Notes: generated from the letters alone by a model not told the origin. A stretch of 64,000 nucleotides of DNA from Nissabacter sp. SGAir0207 (GCF_005491205.1 NZ_CP028035.1:1-64000); one strand, 5' to 3'; counted from the stretch's first letter, positions 27,107 to 36,719 are shown. Program-made: numbers and translations.

Positions 27107-29113
27107 ATGCCGGACCTAAAAAAATTTCGCTGCCGTCGCAAGGCGGGGGCACTGGCAGTGGCAATGCTATTTGGGGGAGGACACCCGGCGCTGGCCTATG
27201 ACAATCTCTATGTCTTTGGCGACAGCCTGAGTGACTCCGGTAACATCGGCCGTTTTACCTATAACAGCGCCAACGTCGCGCTGTATGACGAAATTCTGGC
27301 GGCGCGCGCCGGGCTGACCCTTAGCCCATCCTTCTCAGGCGGCACCAATTATGCCACCGGCGGCGCGACCGCCATCCCGGAACTCAATCCCGACTATAAC
27401 GCCACCTCCGATCAGGTCAGCCAATATCTGGCGCAGACCGGCGGGCGGGCGGAGGGCGACGGGCTGTATATCCATTGGGTCGGCGGCAACGATCTGGCTG
27501 CGGCGGCCACGCTGGCGGCCTCGGCGCTCAACGCCGACACCGCCTTTGCGGTGGCGAACCTCAGCGCGAACGCCGCCGCCGGGCAGGTGCAGTCGCTGAT
27601 CAATGCCGGCGCGGGCACGGTGATTGTGCCGACGGTGCCGAACATCGGTTTGACGCCCGCCATTCTTGAGCTGGTGGTCACGGCGGCGCTGCCCGCCAGC
27701 GCCCTTCAGGCCGCCTTCTCGGTGCTCAATAGCCAAAGCACGGTGAATGCCGAGGGCCGGGTGGCGCTGGTACATCAGGCGCTGACCGCCGCCGCTGAGT
27801 CCACGGGCGCGCCGGATGCCCTTGCCCAGACCTTGTCGCAGGCGCTGATCGGCGCCTATGACCAGCTCTCCGCCGAGGCCTCGGCGCTCACCGATGCCTA
27901 CAACCAGACCGAGGACGCGGCGCTGGCCGCCAGCGGCGGCAACATCGTGCGGGTGGACGTAGATGGCCTGCTCAATGAGGTGGTGGCTGACCCGGCGCTC
28001 TACGGTTTGACCAACACCGCCGGTATGGCCTGCCCGCCCGGCCTGACGTCGGCCCTGTGCACCGCCGACACCGCCGGTTTCAGTGATGCGCAGGCCTTCC
28101 TGTTCGCTGACCACCTGCACCCCAGCCCGCAGACCCACGCGCTGATCGCCGACTACATGCAGGCGGTGCTGGATGGCCCGGCGCAGGCGGTGGCGCTCAA
28201 CCAAGCGACGCTGTCGATGGGGCGCAACGCGCGCGGCATCCTTGATAGCCGCTTCCAGCAGTTGCGCGCCAACCCCGGCGCGCAGGGCAGCCTTGGGCTG
28301 TTTGGCGGCTACATGGGGCAGCATATGGAGTACACCGCCAACACCACCGCCGGTGACGGCAACGCCACCTCGCACAATGCGGCGCTCGGCATGGATTACC
28401 AACTGACGGACAACTGGACGGTGGGCGCGCTGCTCTCTGGCGCGAACGATCGCCAGCACCCCTCCAGCCGTTACGACTACAAGGCGCGCGGCTGGCTGAT
28501 CTCCGCCTATACGGCGGTGAACGTGCTGGAAAATGGCTGGATCAACGCCGATGTGCACTGGGCGAAGGTCAATTTCGATGACATCAACCGCAGTATGCGG
28601 CTCGGCCCGGCCACCCGTACCGAGCACGGCGAGACCGAGGGGGAGGAGGTGGGCGGCCGCCTGACCGCTGGCTGGGACATCCCGGTCGCGGAGTGGCTCT
28701 CCACCGGCCCGCTGGCGCAGTTCGCGTGGGACTACAGCAGCGTCGATGGCTACAGCGAGCGCAGCAGCCGCAGCACGGCGATGCGTTTCGACGACCAGAC
28801 CTACCACTCGCAGATTGGCGCGCTGGGGTGGCGGCTGGACGCGCGCTTCGATCGGCTGAACCCCTATGCCGAGCTGAGCTACCAGCACCAGTTCGGCGAT
28901 GATGTCTACCGCGCTGGCGGCGGCATCAAGTCCACCCAGACCCACTTCACCCGCACCAGCGCCACCCAGGACACCAATTGGGTGGATGTCACGGTCGGCG
29001 CCAACCTGCCGCTGACGGACAACATCGACGCCTTCGCCGCCGTCTCCCAGACCGGTGGCCTGAGCAGCGGCGAGCAGTTCATGTATAACCTCGGCGTCAG
29101 CGCCCGCTTCTGA
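27107..29113 (+). CDS. estA: Autotransporter GDSL esterase (EstA type)
   Basis: 668 residues. A signal peptide (about 1-30, ending HPALA) precedes a GDSL/SGNH hydrolase passenger: block I FGDSLSDSGN with nucleophile Ser40, a GGND block (WVGGNDL), and the catalytic Asp335/His338 in FADHLHPS. An autotransporter beta-barrel follows (about 390-668), ending in the aromatic NLGVSARF. The enzyme is displayed at the cell surface and should hydrolyse short- to medium-chain esters. CAGGAG precedes the ATG. E. coli has no gene at this place. Confidence 0.93.
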   Translation: MPDLKKFRCRRKAGALAVAMLFGGGHPALAYDNLYVFGDSLSDSGNIGRFTYNSANVALYDEILAARAGLTLSPSFSGGTNYATGGATAIPELNPDYNATSDQVSQYLAQTGGRAEGDGLYIHWVGGNDLAAAATLAASALNADTAFAVANLSANAAAGQVQSLINAGAGTVIVPTVPNIGLTPAILELVVTAALPASALQAAFSVLNSQSTVNAEGRVALVHQALTAAAESTGAPDALAQTLSQALIGAYDQLSAEASALTDAYNQTEDAALAASGGNIVRVDVDGLLNEVVADPALYGLTNTAGMACPPGLTSALCTADTAGFSDAQAFLFADHLHPSPQTHALIADYMQAVLDGPAQAVALNQATLSMGRNARGILDSRFQQLRANPGAQGSLGLFGGYMGQHMEYTANTTAGDGNATSHNAALGMDYQLTDNWTVGALLSGANDRQHPSSRYDYKARGWLISAYTAVNVLENGWINADVHWAKVNFDDINRSMRLGPATRTEHGETEGEEVGGRLTAGWDIPVAEWLSTGPLAQFAWDYSSVDGYSERSSRSTAMRFDDQTYHSQIGALGWRLDARFDRLNPYAELSYQHQFGDDVYRAGGGIKSTQTHFTRTSATQDTNWVDVTVGANLPLTDNIDAFAAVSQTGGLSSGEQFMYNLGVSARF

Positions 29114-29123
29114 CGCCTCTGGC

Positions 29124-29153
29124 AAAAAAACAGGCCGCCCAGTGGGCGGCCTG
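29124..29153 (-). terminator. Terminator of the small membrane-protein gene
   Basis: CAGGCCGCCC (29131-29140) / GGGCGGCCTG (29144-29153). The seven A at 29124-29130 give a T-run only on the minus strand, so it terminates transcription coming from 29257. It also lies 10 nt past the esterase stop and may help end that mRNA. Confidence 0.85.
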
Positions 29154-29164
29154 TGTCACGGCGG

Positions 29165-29257
29165 CTATTTACCGTTTTTCTTGCCGAAGACCTTCATCAG
29201 GAACCCGATGAGCAGGCCAATGGCAACGCCAATCAGTATCCAGGCAGTGAATCCCAT
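29165..29257 (-). CDS. 30-residue single-span membrane protein
   Basis: An ORF of 30 codons: MGFTAWILIGVAIGLLIGF, then a short basic tail ending KKNGK. A single hydrophobic helix with a GxxxG-like glycine pattern and a positive tail predicts an inner-membrane protein with its C-terminus inside. CAGGAGAG lies 6 nt before ATG 29257, and a minus-oriented terminator follows 12 nt after the stop. No family recognised; the N-terminus faintly recalls GlsB/YeaQ proteins but is far shorter. Function unknown. Confidence 0.6.
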   Translation of the reverse strand: MGFTAWILIGVAIGLLIGFLMKVFGKKNGK

Positions 29258-29301
29258 ATCGTCTCTCCTGCGTTAACCTTGCGGCGAGTATACGGCATCC
29301 C

Positions 29302-30630
29302 TCAGGAGGCGGTCTCCTTTTCCCATGCCACGTTGGCGGCCTGCGCGCGCAGCGGCTTCTCCGGCTGGAGCAGCGTCATGCAGATCATGCTGCAAAAAGA
29401 GACCGCCGCCGTGGCAAGGAACATCGCGCCGTAGCCGTGGTGCTGCGCCAGCCAGCCGCTCAGGGTCGGTGCCATGATCGAAGCGAGGTTGGCGATCGCC
29501 AGCGTCATGCCGCTGTAGGCCCCCACCGACGCCTTGGGCGTCACGTCAATCACCACCGACCAGTAGACGTTGTTCACCAGCGCATTCAATGCGTTGCCGA
29601 GCGTCATCAGCGCGATGATCGCCGCCGGTGAGTGCATGAAGGGGATCAGCACAAAGCAGGTGGCGGTCAGCAGCAGAGTGACGGCGGCGAACAGGTTGCG
29701 CGCCAGCCGCAGGTTGCCGGTGCGGCGCAGCAGGCCATCGGCGATGCGGCCGCCGAGCAGCACGGTCAGGCAGGCGCCGCTCCACGGGATCATCGCCACA
29801 TACCAGAGCGAGTGCAGGTCATAGTGGAAGGTGTCCTGAAGGTATTTCGGGCTCCAGGTCACCAGCACAAAGGTGACGTAGAGGAACGAGAAGTAGCCGA
29901 GCGCGTTGCACACCAGCGTGCGGTTGCTGAAGAAGCGCCACCACGGCAGGCGCGGCGTGGCGGGTGCGGCGGGCTGGTGGCCGCTGATGGCGGCCAGTTC
30001 GGCCGCGTTCACGTTCGGGTGCTGTTGCGGCGTGTCGGTGAAGACCCGGCCAAACAGCGCGATCGCCAGCAGCGAGAAGATCCCCAGCACGATGAACATG
30101 CTGCGCCAGTCATCGGTCAGCAGCAGCAGCCCCACCGCCAGCGGCGCGGTCAACAGCGAGCCGACCTGGGTGCTGAGCAGCCCGATGCCAAGCGAGAAAC
30201 CGCGCTCGCGCGGCGGCGCCCAGTGGGCGATGGTCTTGTTCATCAGCGCGTAGGCTGGCCCCTCGGCAAAGCCGAACAGGATGCGCAGCGCCGCGAAGCC
30301 CATGATCGCCGAGCCGCCAAACAGCGCCATGCCGACCTCGCCAGCCCAGGCGGTGGCGATCTCCAGCAGTGACCAGAGCACGCCAGCCAGCAGCCACACC
30401 TTTTTGGTGCCAATGCGGTCAGCCAAAAAGCCGCCGCACAGCGAGCCAAACAGGTAGCCAAAGCCAAAGTAGCCGAGCACGGCTCCCAGTTGCGCCTTGT
30501 TGAAGTGGAACTCGTTGGCGATGTCGTTGGCGGCAAAGGAGAGCGCGCCACGGTCAACGTAGTTAATCAGGGCGATGAAAAACACCATCGCGAAGATGCG
30601 GTAGCGATAACGGCTGTCTTGGGTGGCCAT
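29302..30630 (-). CDS. MFS transporter, anion:cation symporter group
   Basis: A 442-residue 12-helix carrier related to hexuronate and glucarate/galactarate transporters. The first helix contains ALINYVDRGALSFA, a hallmark of this group, with a DRIGTKK-type loop between helices 2 and 3. GAGAAAGG precedes the ATG. It stands alone: no catabolic enzyme is adjacent, so the substrate cannot be named; a sugar acid or dicarboxylate is likely. The 293-nt spacer to glyQ holds the promoters of both genes. Confidence 0.8.
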   Translation of the reverse strand: MATQDSRYRYRIFAMVFFIALINYVDRGALSFAANDIANEFHFNKAQLGAVLGYFGFGYLFGSLCGGFLADRIGTKKVWLLAGVLWSLLEIATAWAGEVGMALFGGSAIMGFAALRILFGFAEGPAYALMNKTIAHWAPPRERGFSLGIGLLSTQVGSLLTAPLAVGLLLLTDDWRSMFIVLGIFSLLAIALFGRVFTDTPQQHPNVNAAELAAISGHQPAAPATPRLPWWRFFSNRTLVCNALGYFSFLYVTFVLVTWSPKYLQDTFHYDLHSLWYVAMIPWSGACLTVLLGGRIADGLLRRTGNLRLARNLFAAVTLLLTATCFVLIPFMHSPAAIIALMTLGNALNALVNNVYWSVVIDVTPKASVGAYSGMTLAIANLASIMAPTLSGWLAQHHGYGAMFLATAAVSFCSMICMTLLQPEKPLRAQAANVAWEKETAS

Positions 30631-30873
30631 AACCTTTCTCCTTCTGCGCAGGATTGCTAACAGGGAGCTAGCAAGGTTGGTGCCAGCTTTTTCAGGTGAA
30701 ACTGGGGCAGGTTGCGCCGCACTGGTGCGAAAGGGCGCGGCCGCGGCCGTGGCGCGGGCAAAAACAGGGCAGGATGTTTAACAGACGCTCACAGGATGTC
30801 ACAAAGCCGGCGAGCAAAGCGCCAGCGGCACGCTGGCGGCGGGATTGAGGCTGTATATCTTGCGGTCAACGGG

Positions 30874-30879
30874 TATACT
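30874..30879 (+). promoter_or_regulatory. Likely -10 element of glyQS
   Basis: TATACT lies 45 nt upstream of the glyQ ATG. No good -35 is found at 16-18 bp; the nearest hexamer is CTGTAT. The rest of 30631-30923 is G+C-rich and shows no hairpin of terminator quality. Confidence 0.45.
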
Positions 30880-30923
30880 GGCCCATTCCATCTAAATCCA
30901 CTTGTATCGCGTGCGAATCCAAC

Positions 30924-31838
30924 ATGCAAAAGTTTGATACCAAGACCTTTCAGGGCCTGATCCTGACCCTTCAGGATTACTGGGCGCGCCAGGGCTGCAC
31001 CATTGTCCAACCTCTGGACATGGAAGTCGGCGCCGGCACTTCCCATCCGATGACCAGTATGCGCGCCCTCGGCCCGGAGCCGATTGCCGCTGCCTATGTC
31101 CAGCCTTCGCGCCGCCCGACCGACGGCCGCTACGGCGAGAACCCGAACCGCCTCCAGCACTACTACCAGTTCCAGGTGATCATCAAGCCTTCGCCGGACA
31201 ACATCCAGGAGCTGTACCTCGGTTCGCTGAAAGAGCTGGGCCTCGACCCGCTGGTGCATGACATCCGCTTCGTGGAAGACAACTGGGAGAACCCGACGCT
31301 CGGCGCCTGGGGCCTCGGCTGGGAAGTGTGGCTCAACGGCATGGAAGTGACGCAGTTCACCTACTTCCAGCAGGTGGGCGGCCTGGAGTGCAAACCGGTC
31401 ACCGGTGAGATCACCTACGGCCTGGAGCGTCTGGCGATGTACATCCAGGGCGTGGACAGCGTCTACGATCTGGTCTGGTGCGACGGCCCGCTGGGCAAAA
31501 CCACCTATGGCGACATCTTCCACCAGAATGAGGTGGAGCAGTCGACCTACAACTTCGAATACGCGGACGTGGATTTCCTCTTCACCTGCTTCGAGCAGTA
31601 TGAGAAAGAGGCGCAGATGCTGCTGGCGCTGGAGAAGCCGCTGCCGCTGCCAGCCTATGAGCGCATCCTGAAAGCGGCCCACTGCTTCAACCTGCTGGAT
31701 GCCCGCAAGGCGATCTCGGTAACGGAGCGCCAGCGCTACATCCTGCGCATCCGCACCCTGACCAAGTCGGTCGCCGAAGCCTATTACGCATCGCGTGAAG
31801 CGCTGGGCTTCCCGCTGTGCAAAAAGAACGAGAAGTGA
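30924..31838 (+). CDS. glyQ: Glycyl-tRNA synthetase alpha subunit
   Basis: Catalytic subunit of the bacterial alpha2-beta2 glycyl-tRNA synthetase, charging tRNA-Gly. 304 residues, with class II motifs: [13 protein letters not shown] (motif 2 region) and [11 protein letters not shown] (motif 3, Arg for ATP). The start is at ATG 30924 with no strong ribosome-binding site. glyS follows after 8 nt. Confidence 0.99.
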   Translation: MQKFDTKTFQGLILTLQDYWARQGCTIVQPLDMEVGAGTSHPMTSMRALGPEPIAAAYVQPSRRPTDGRYGENPNRLQHYYQFQVIIKPSPDNIQELYLGSLKELGLDPLVHDIRFVEDNWENPTLGAWGLGWEVWLNGMEVTQFTYFQQVGGLECKPVTGEITYGLERLAMYIQGVDSVYDLVWCDGPLGKTTYGDIFHQNEVEQSTYNFEYADVDFLFTCFEQYEKEAQMLLALEKPLPLPAYERILKAAHCFNLLDARKAISVTERQRYILRIRTLTKSVAEAYYASREALGFPLCKKNEK

Positions 31839-31846
31839 GAGACGCC

Positions 31847-33916
31847 ATGACTGACAAGACTTTCCTGGTGGAGATCGGCACGGAAGAGCTGCCGCCGAAG
31901 GCCCTGCGCTCGCTGGCCGAATCGTTCGCCGCCAACCTCACCGCCGAGCTGGACGCGGCTGGCCTGCAACATGGTGACGTGCAGTGGTTTGCCGCGCCGC
32001 GCCGTCTGGCGCTGAAAGTGCTGGCGCTGAGCGCCGCGCAGGCTGACCGTGAAATCGAGAAGCGCGGCCCCGCCATCTCGCAGGCGTTTGATGCCGAAGG
32101 CAAGCCGACCAAGGCCGCCGAAGGGTGGGCGCGCGGTTGTGGCATCACCGTGGAGCAGGCCGATCGCCTGACCACCGACAAGGGCGAGTGGCTGGTACAC
32201 CGCGCGCAGCTGAAGGGCGAAAGCGCCGCCAGCCTGCTGCCGACCATGATCGCCAACGCCCTCGGCAAGCTGCCGATCCCGAAACTGATGCGCTGGGGCG
32301 ACTCCGACGTGCAGTTCGTGCGCCCGGTGCACACCGTGACGCTGCTGCTGGGTGACGAGCTGGTGCCAGCCACCATTCTGGGCATCGACTCTGCCCGCAC
32401 CCTGCGCGGCCACCGCTTCATGGGCGAGGCGGAGTTCACCATTGAGCACGCTGACCAGTATCCGGCCATCTTGCTGGAGCGCGGCAAAGTGATCGCCGAC
32501 TATGAGTTGCGCAAAGCCACCATCAAGCGGGACGCCGAAGAGGCCGCGCGCCAGATTGGCGGCAAGGCTGATCTGAGCGACAGCCTGCTGGAAGAGGTCA
32601 CCTCGCTGGTGGAGTGGCCGGTGGTGCTGACCGCCAAGTTCGAAGAGAAATTCCTGGCGGTGCCGGCAGAGGCGCTGGTCTACACCATGAAGGGCGACCA
32701 GAAGTACTTCCCGGTCTATGGCACCGACGGCAAGCTGCTGCCGAACTTCATCTTCGTCGCCAACATTGCGTCGAAAGATCCGCAGCAGATCATCTCCGGT
32801 AACGAGAAGGTGGTGCGCCCGCGTCTGGCGGATGCCGAATTCTTCTTCAACACCGACCGCAAGAAGCGTCTGGAAGATAACCTGCCGCGTCTGGAGACCG
32901 TGCTGTTCCAGAAGCAGCTCGGCACCCTGCGCGACAAAACCGATCGCATTCAGGCGCTGGCTGGCTGGGTAGCGGCACAGATTGGCGCGGACGTCGAACT
33001 GGCGAAACGCGCGGGCCTGCTCTCCAAGTGTGACCTGATGACCAACATGGTGTTCGAGTTTACTGACACCCAGGGTGTGATGGGGATGCACTACGCGCGC
33101 CACGACGGCGAGGCGGAAGAGGTGGCGGTGGCGCTGAACGAACAGTACCAGCCGCGCTTTGCCGGTGACGACCTGCCGGCCTCGCCGGTAGCCTGCGCAC
33201 TGGCGATCGCTGACAAGATGGACACGCTGGCGGGCATCTTCGGCATCGGCCAGCACCCGAAAGGGGCCTCTGACCCGTTCGCCCTGCGCCGTGCCGCGCT
33301 CGGCGTGCTGCGCATCATTGTTGAGAAGAACCTCAACCTCGACCTGCAAACCCTGACGGAAGAGGCCGCGCGCCTCTACGGCGACAAGCTGACCAACCCG
33401 CAGGTAGTGGACGACGTGGTGGAGTTCATGCTGGGCCGCTTCCGCGCCTGGTATCAGGAAGAGGGCCACGCGGTGGACACCATTCAGGCGGTGCTGGCGC
33501 GCCGTCCGACCCGCCCGGCCGATTTCGACGCCCGTATGAAAGCAGTGTCGCACTTCCGCACGCTGGATGATGCCGCCTCGCTGGCCGCCGCCAACAAGCG
33601 CGTCTCCAACATTCTGGCGAAATCGACCGAGAGCCTGAATGAGCGCGTGCAGGCCGCGCTGCTGAAAGAGAACGAAGAGATCCAGCTGGCGACCTTCGTG
33701 ACCGCGCTGAGCAGCAAGCTGCAACCCTACTTTGCCGAAGGCCGCTATCAGGAGGCGCTGAGCGAACTGGCGCAACTGCGCGAAGCGGTGGACAACTTCT
33801 TCGAAAAAGTGATGGTGAACGCCGACGATCAGGAAGTGCGCATCAACCGCCTGACGCTGCTGAGCAAGCTGCGCGAGCTGTTCCTGCAAGTTGCGGACAT
33901 CTCCCTGCTGCAATAA
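31847..33916 (+). CDS. glyS: Glycyl-tRNA synthetase beta subunit
   Basis: tRNA-recognition subunit of the same enzyme, 689 residues as in E. coli. Start at ATG 31847 ([20 protein letters not shown]); the frame is open 10 codons further back into glyQ but that part is not conserved. HD-like domain in the middle ([12 protein letters not shown]) and a DALR-type anticodon-binding region at the C-terminus. Terminated by a hairpin 28 nt downstream. Confidence 0.99.
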   Translation: MTDKTFLVEIGTEELPPKALRSLAESFAANLTAELDAAGLQHGDVQWFAAPRRLALKVLALSAAQADREIEKRGPAISQAFDAEGKPTKAAEGWARGCGITVEQADRLTTDKGEWLVHRAQLKGESAASLLPTMIANALGKLPIPKLMRWGDSDVQFVRPVHTVTLLLGDELVPATILGIDSARTLRGHRFMGEAEFTIEHADQYPAILLERGKVIADYELRKATIKRDAEEAARQIGGKADLSDSLLEEVTSLVEWPVVLTAKFEEKFLAVPAEALVYTMKGDQKYFPVYGTDGKLLPNFIFVANIASKDPQQIISGNEKVVRPRLADAEFFFNTDRKKRLEDNLPRLETVLFQKQLGTLRDKTDRIQALAGWVAAQIGADVELAKRAGLLSKCDLMTNMVFEFTDTQGVMGMHYARHDGEAEEVAVALNEQYQPRFAGDDLPASPVACALAIADKMDTLAGIFGIGQHPKGASDPFALRRAALGVLRIIVEKNLNLDLQTLTEEAARLYGDKLTNPQVVDDVVEFMLGRFRAWYQEEGHAVDTIQAVLARRPTRPADFDARMKAVSHFRTLDDAASLAAANKRVSNILAKSTESLNERVQAALLKENEEIQLATFVTALSSKLQPYFAEGRYQEALSELAQLREAVDNFFEKVMVNADDQEVRINRLTLLSKLRELFLQVADISLLQ

Positions 33917-33943
33917 CCGCGTCCGTTCTCGCGTTAGCCCAAG

Positions 33944-33970
33944 AAAAAACCCGCCTCGGCGGGTTTTTTT
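33944..33970 (+). terminator. Rho-independent terminator after glyS
   Basis: AACCCGCC / GGCGGGTT stem with a 2-nt loop and seven T. The A-run on the left also lets it act for yiaG from the opposite side. Confidence 0.88.
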
Positions 33971-34012
33971 ATCAGGGGTGCCCCGAAGGGCAGGGCCATG
34001 CCGGCCGCGGGA

Positions 34013-34294
34013 TCAACTATCCAGCAACTGGCGGCCAAGAAAGGGGTTAGCGTGCAGCAAACGCATCAATTTCTGGGCAGTATTGGAGGGACGGCAGCTG
34101 TTGGCCTCCCACTTTTTCACCTGGGCAACGCTGACGCCCATGCACTTCGCAAACTCTTCCACTTGCAGGCCAGCGCGCTCGCGCAGCTGTTTCGGTTCCG
34201 GCATCAGGCTCTCCTGATGGGCGACACATTTCCCGGCAGGCAGTGCTCCATACTCAAAACTATCAAGTAACTCATTGAACAATTCACGATCCAT
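34013..34294 (-). CDS. yiaG: YiaG-type HTH regulator
   Basis: 93 residues with a C-terminal Cro/C1-type helix-turn-helix (about 40-88: RERAGLQVEEFAKCMGVSVAQVKKWE), the fold of HigA/MqsA-C antitoxins. It parallels E. coli YiaG, which also lies close to glyS. No toxin gene is adjacent, so it is more likely a stand-alone regulator. Start chosen at ATG 34294 with GGGAGCC upstream. Target unknown. Confidence 0.82.
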   Translation of the reverse strand: MDRELFNELLDSFEYGALPAGKCVAHQESLMPEPKQLRERAGLQVEEFAKCMGVSVAQVKKWEANSCRPSNTAQKLMRLLHANPFLGRQLLDS

Positions 34295-34443
34295 AGTGGC
34301 TCCCGAAATAGCTGTTACGACAAGATTCAACAACCGCATCCTTTGTGCTTAGCGAGTAAGCGCTATGACTATATGTCAGAATTTGGCTTAAGTGTGGATA
34401 AATTGCGCGCCTTTCGATGGGTTTTTGTCCTGAATCAGTAAAA

Positions 34444-34460
34444 TCTCAAATTTATTGAGA
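34444..34460. promoter_or_regulatory. Palindrome in the yiaG-yiaF spacer
   Basis: TCTCAA (34444-34449) / TTGAGA (34455-34460) with a 5-bp AT centre. It sits in the middle of the 313-nt divergent spacer 34295-34607, a natural place for an operator of YiaG or of another regulator. Nothing else firm is seen in this spacer. Confidence 0.4.
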
Positions 34461-34607
34461 AGTTATTATTCGTTTTTATGATGTTTGCGCCGTGCGCCCG
34501 CCCGCATGGCGTGAGTACCTTATCGTCGGCAGTTGATCTATCCTTAGGGCGAAAAACGTATCCGCGCAGTGGGCGGCATCAAGGCAAGTTAAGGGGAGCC
34601 AGGATAA

Positions 34608-35324
34608 ATGGCGAAAGGGATCGGCAACGGAAAATGGGCACGCTGGCTGGCGCCAGTGTGGGTGGTGATGGTGGTGATGCAGCTCGCCGCTTGTGGCGAT
34701 AGCGAGGGCGACCAGCGCAAGGCCTTTATTGAGTATTTGCAAAACACCGTGATGCGTAGCGGGCAGAATTTGCCGACGCTGAGCGAAGACCAGAAACAGA
34801 AGTTTGGCAACTACGCCAATGACTACCAAGTGCTGCTCACCTTCTCGCGCCAAATGAAGCAGGACGTCAGCAACAGCCTGGCCCCGGTGATCAACACGCT
34901 GGGCGACATCCGGGTGCCGCAGGACTACGTCCAGCAGCATGACGCGCTGGCGCAGGAGCTGGGGGCGCTGAACATGCTGGGCCAGCGGGTGCAGAGCGCA
35001 CAGGCGCAGGCGGACACCGCCCACGCGGCGATGAAGCACCCGGAAGATCTGAAGGCGGTCTACAATCAGGCCTATGACAGCATCGTCACCCGTCCGGCCA
35101 ATGGCCTGACGCCGGTTATCCCGGCGCTTGCAGGGTTCGCGCAGGAGGTGGTGCAGGTGGGGGATTACCTGATCCAACAGGGCAATCAGGCCACCTTCAA
35201 CGGCAGCCAGGTGCAGTTCCCGACCCAGCAGCAGGTGACGCAGTACAACACCATGATGTCTGGTCTGGCGACCAAGCAACAGGTGCTGCAACGGGCGCAG
35301 AACGCGCTCAACGGCCAATATTAA
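34608..35324 (+). CDS. yiaF: YiaF-type DUF3053 lipoprotein
   Basis: 238 residues. N-terminal signal with lipobox LAAC (Cys29), then a largely helical, Gln-rich mature domain of the DUF3053 family (HPEDLKAVYNQAYD and VGDYLIQQGNQ are typical stretches). Probably envelope-anchored; no function is known. GGGGAGCC lies upstream of the ATG, and a strong terminator closes the gene. Confidence 0.87.
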   Translation: MAKGIGNGKWARWLAPVWVVMVVMQLAACGDSEGDQRKAFIEYLQNTVMRSGQNLPTLSEDQKQKFGNYANDYQVLLTFSRQMKQDVSNSLAPVINTLGDIRVPQDYVQQHDALAQELGALNMLGQRVQSAQAQADTAHAAMKHPEDLKAVYNQAYDSIVTRPANGLTPVIPALAGFAQEVVQVGDYLIQQGNQATFNGSQVQFPTQQQVTQYNTMMSGLATKQQVLQRAQNALNGQY

Positions 35325-35348
35325 GCCGACTGAGCTGCTTGGATTTGG

Positions 35349-35376
35349 CCCCCACGCATCGGCGTGGGGGTTTTTT
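35349..35376 (+). terminator. Rho-independent terminator after yiaF
   Basis: CCCCCACGC (35349-35357) / GCGTGGGGG (35362-35370) followed by six T. Confidence 0.92.
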
Positions 35377-35450
35377 ATTCAGGCCGCGAGCCTGATGGCC
35401 CCGGCACCCACGTTTGCCGGGGCCACCCAATCATGATGAAGGACAACAAG

Positions 35451-36239
35451 ATGAAAACCACCCTGATGGCGCTGGTCAGCGCCCTGATGATGACCCCGGC
35501 ACTGGCCAGCGCGGCGGATGCGCCCGCCACCTTCACCCCGGCCCAGCAGGAGGCGATTGGCAAAATCGCCGCTGATTATCTGGTGCAGCACCCGGAAGTG
35601 CTGGTGCAGGCCAGCCAGAAGCTGGAGGCGCAACAGGCGGCGCAACAGCAGCAGGCTTCCCTCAACGCCGTGCTGCAAAACAGCGACGCGCTGCTGAATG
35701 ACCCGGCCACCCCGAGCATTGGCCCGAAAACCGCCAAGGTGGCGCTGGTGGAGTTCTTCGATTACCAGTGCATCTACTGTAGCCACATGGCCCCGCTGGT
35801 TGAGCAGACGGTGAAAGCCAACCCGCAGGTGCGCTTCATCTTCAAAGAGTGGCCGATCTTCGGCCAGCGCTGGCAGCCCTCCATCACCGCGGCGGAAACC
35901 GGCATGGCGGTGTTCAAGGAGAAGGGCGCGCAAGCCTACTTCACCTACCATAACGCCATCTTCCACACCGGCCACAACGAGGGCAAACTGACGGAAGGGG
36001 ACATTCAGGCCGCGGTGAAAGCCGCCGGGGCCAGCCAGCCGGATGAAGCGACCCGCAACCAGACCCACGAGGCGCTGTCGAAAGTGGACGATCTGGCACG
36101 CGAACTGGGCTTCAGCGGCACCCCGGCCTTTATCGTAATGCCGACCCAAGGGGCCACCGCGCAGAACACCACCTTCCTGCCGGGAGCGGTCTCCGCCGAA
36201 TCGTTGCAGGCCGCCATCACCAAGGCGCAGGGCAAATAA
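35451..36239 (+). CDS. Periplasmic DsbA-family thiol oxidoreductase
   Basis: 262 residues. A signal peptide (about 1-21, ending ASA-AD) leads to a helical N-terminal extension of about 70 residues (QQEAIGKIAADYLVQHPEVL, Gln-rich) and a thioredoxin fold with inserted helical domain. The active site is FDYQCIYCSHM (Cys107, Cys110) and the cis-Pro loop is FSGTPAFIV. The arrangement recalls Com1 and ScsC/BdbD-like proteins rather than DsbA itself. It may oxidise or isomerise disulfides in exported proteins. AAGGA 8 nt upstream supports this ATG over one at 35433. Confidence 0.85.
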   Translation: MKTTLMALVSALMMTPALASAADAPATFTPAQQEAIGKIAADYLVQHPEVLVQASQKLEAQQAAQQQQASLNAVLQNSDALLNDPATPSIGPKTAKVALVEFFDYQCIYCSHMAPLVEQTVKANPQVRFIFKEWPIFGQRWQPSITAAETGMAVFKEKGAQAYFTYHNAIFHTGHNEGKLTEGDIQAAVKAAGASQPDEATRNQTHEALSKVDDLARELGFSGTPAFIVMPTQGATAQNTTFLPGAVSAESLQAAITKAQGK

Positions 36240-36245
36240 TCCCCC

Positions 36246-36267
36246 GCCGGCCCCATACGGGGCCGGC
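36246..36267 (+). other. GC hairpin after the DsbA-like gene
   Basis: GCCGGCCCC / GGGGCCGGC, 4-nt loop, no T-run. Possibly a Rho-assisted end or a stabilising 3' hairpin. Confidence 0.5.
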
Positions 36268-36403
36268 AAGCTTCCCCCTCCATTCATTCAGTAAGCTACT
36301 ACTCACTTTCTGCTGGAATTCATCCCATTAACCTCTGGATTGGCTACAGTTTGAAGGGGCACGCCAAAGGGTCGCCCCAATGCAGAGTTAATGGAAAATA
36401 AAT

Positions 36404-36580
36404 TGTGATTGTGATCTCATTTGCAGCAAAAAATGGCTGTTAACAAATGTGATACAACTCACGTTTTCCTGTTCAGGATGCCGTTTTTATCGGCAAAGTG
36501 GCCGTTTGGGCTGACCTTTTTGTGATCTGTGTCACGCTAAATTGCGGTTAATGCCGGGCTTTGGTGTGATCTGGATCACA
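36404..36580 (+). promoter_or_regulatory. Cluster of four CRP-like sites before mtlA
   Basis: In the 480-nt spacer 36240-36719 four sites of the form TGTGA-N6-TCACA occur: 36404-36419 (right half TCTCA), 36448-36463 (TCACG), 36521-36536 (TCACG) and 36565-36580 (perfect TGTGATCTGGATCACA). Multiple CRP sites are known upstream of E. coli mtlA, so strong cAMP-CRP control of mannitol use is expected. The promoter itself is probably near 36610-36640; I could not fix it. Confidence 0.82.
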
Positions 36581-36719
36581 GAAAGCGGGGGCGCTACGCG
36601 CGCAAAAAAGAGCGTGGTAGAGTCCGCCCTGCATACAGTAATAGTGACGGGTTGTGCTGCACCGTCTCAATGAATTCACGCGCTCTTATTGCCGGCGCGT
36701 ATCAATAGGGGTGTGTTTT

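Noticed and set aside
31784..33913. 709-codon open frame on the minus strand
   Set aside because: Antisense to glyS; same reason. Similar long shadows occur opposite mtlA, malS and yicI.
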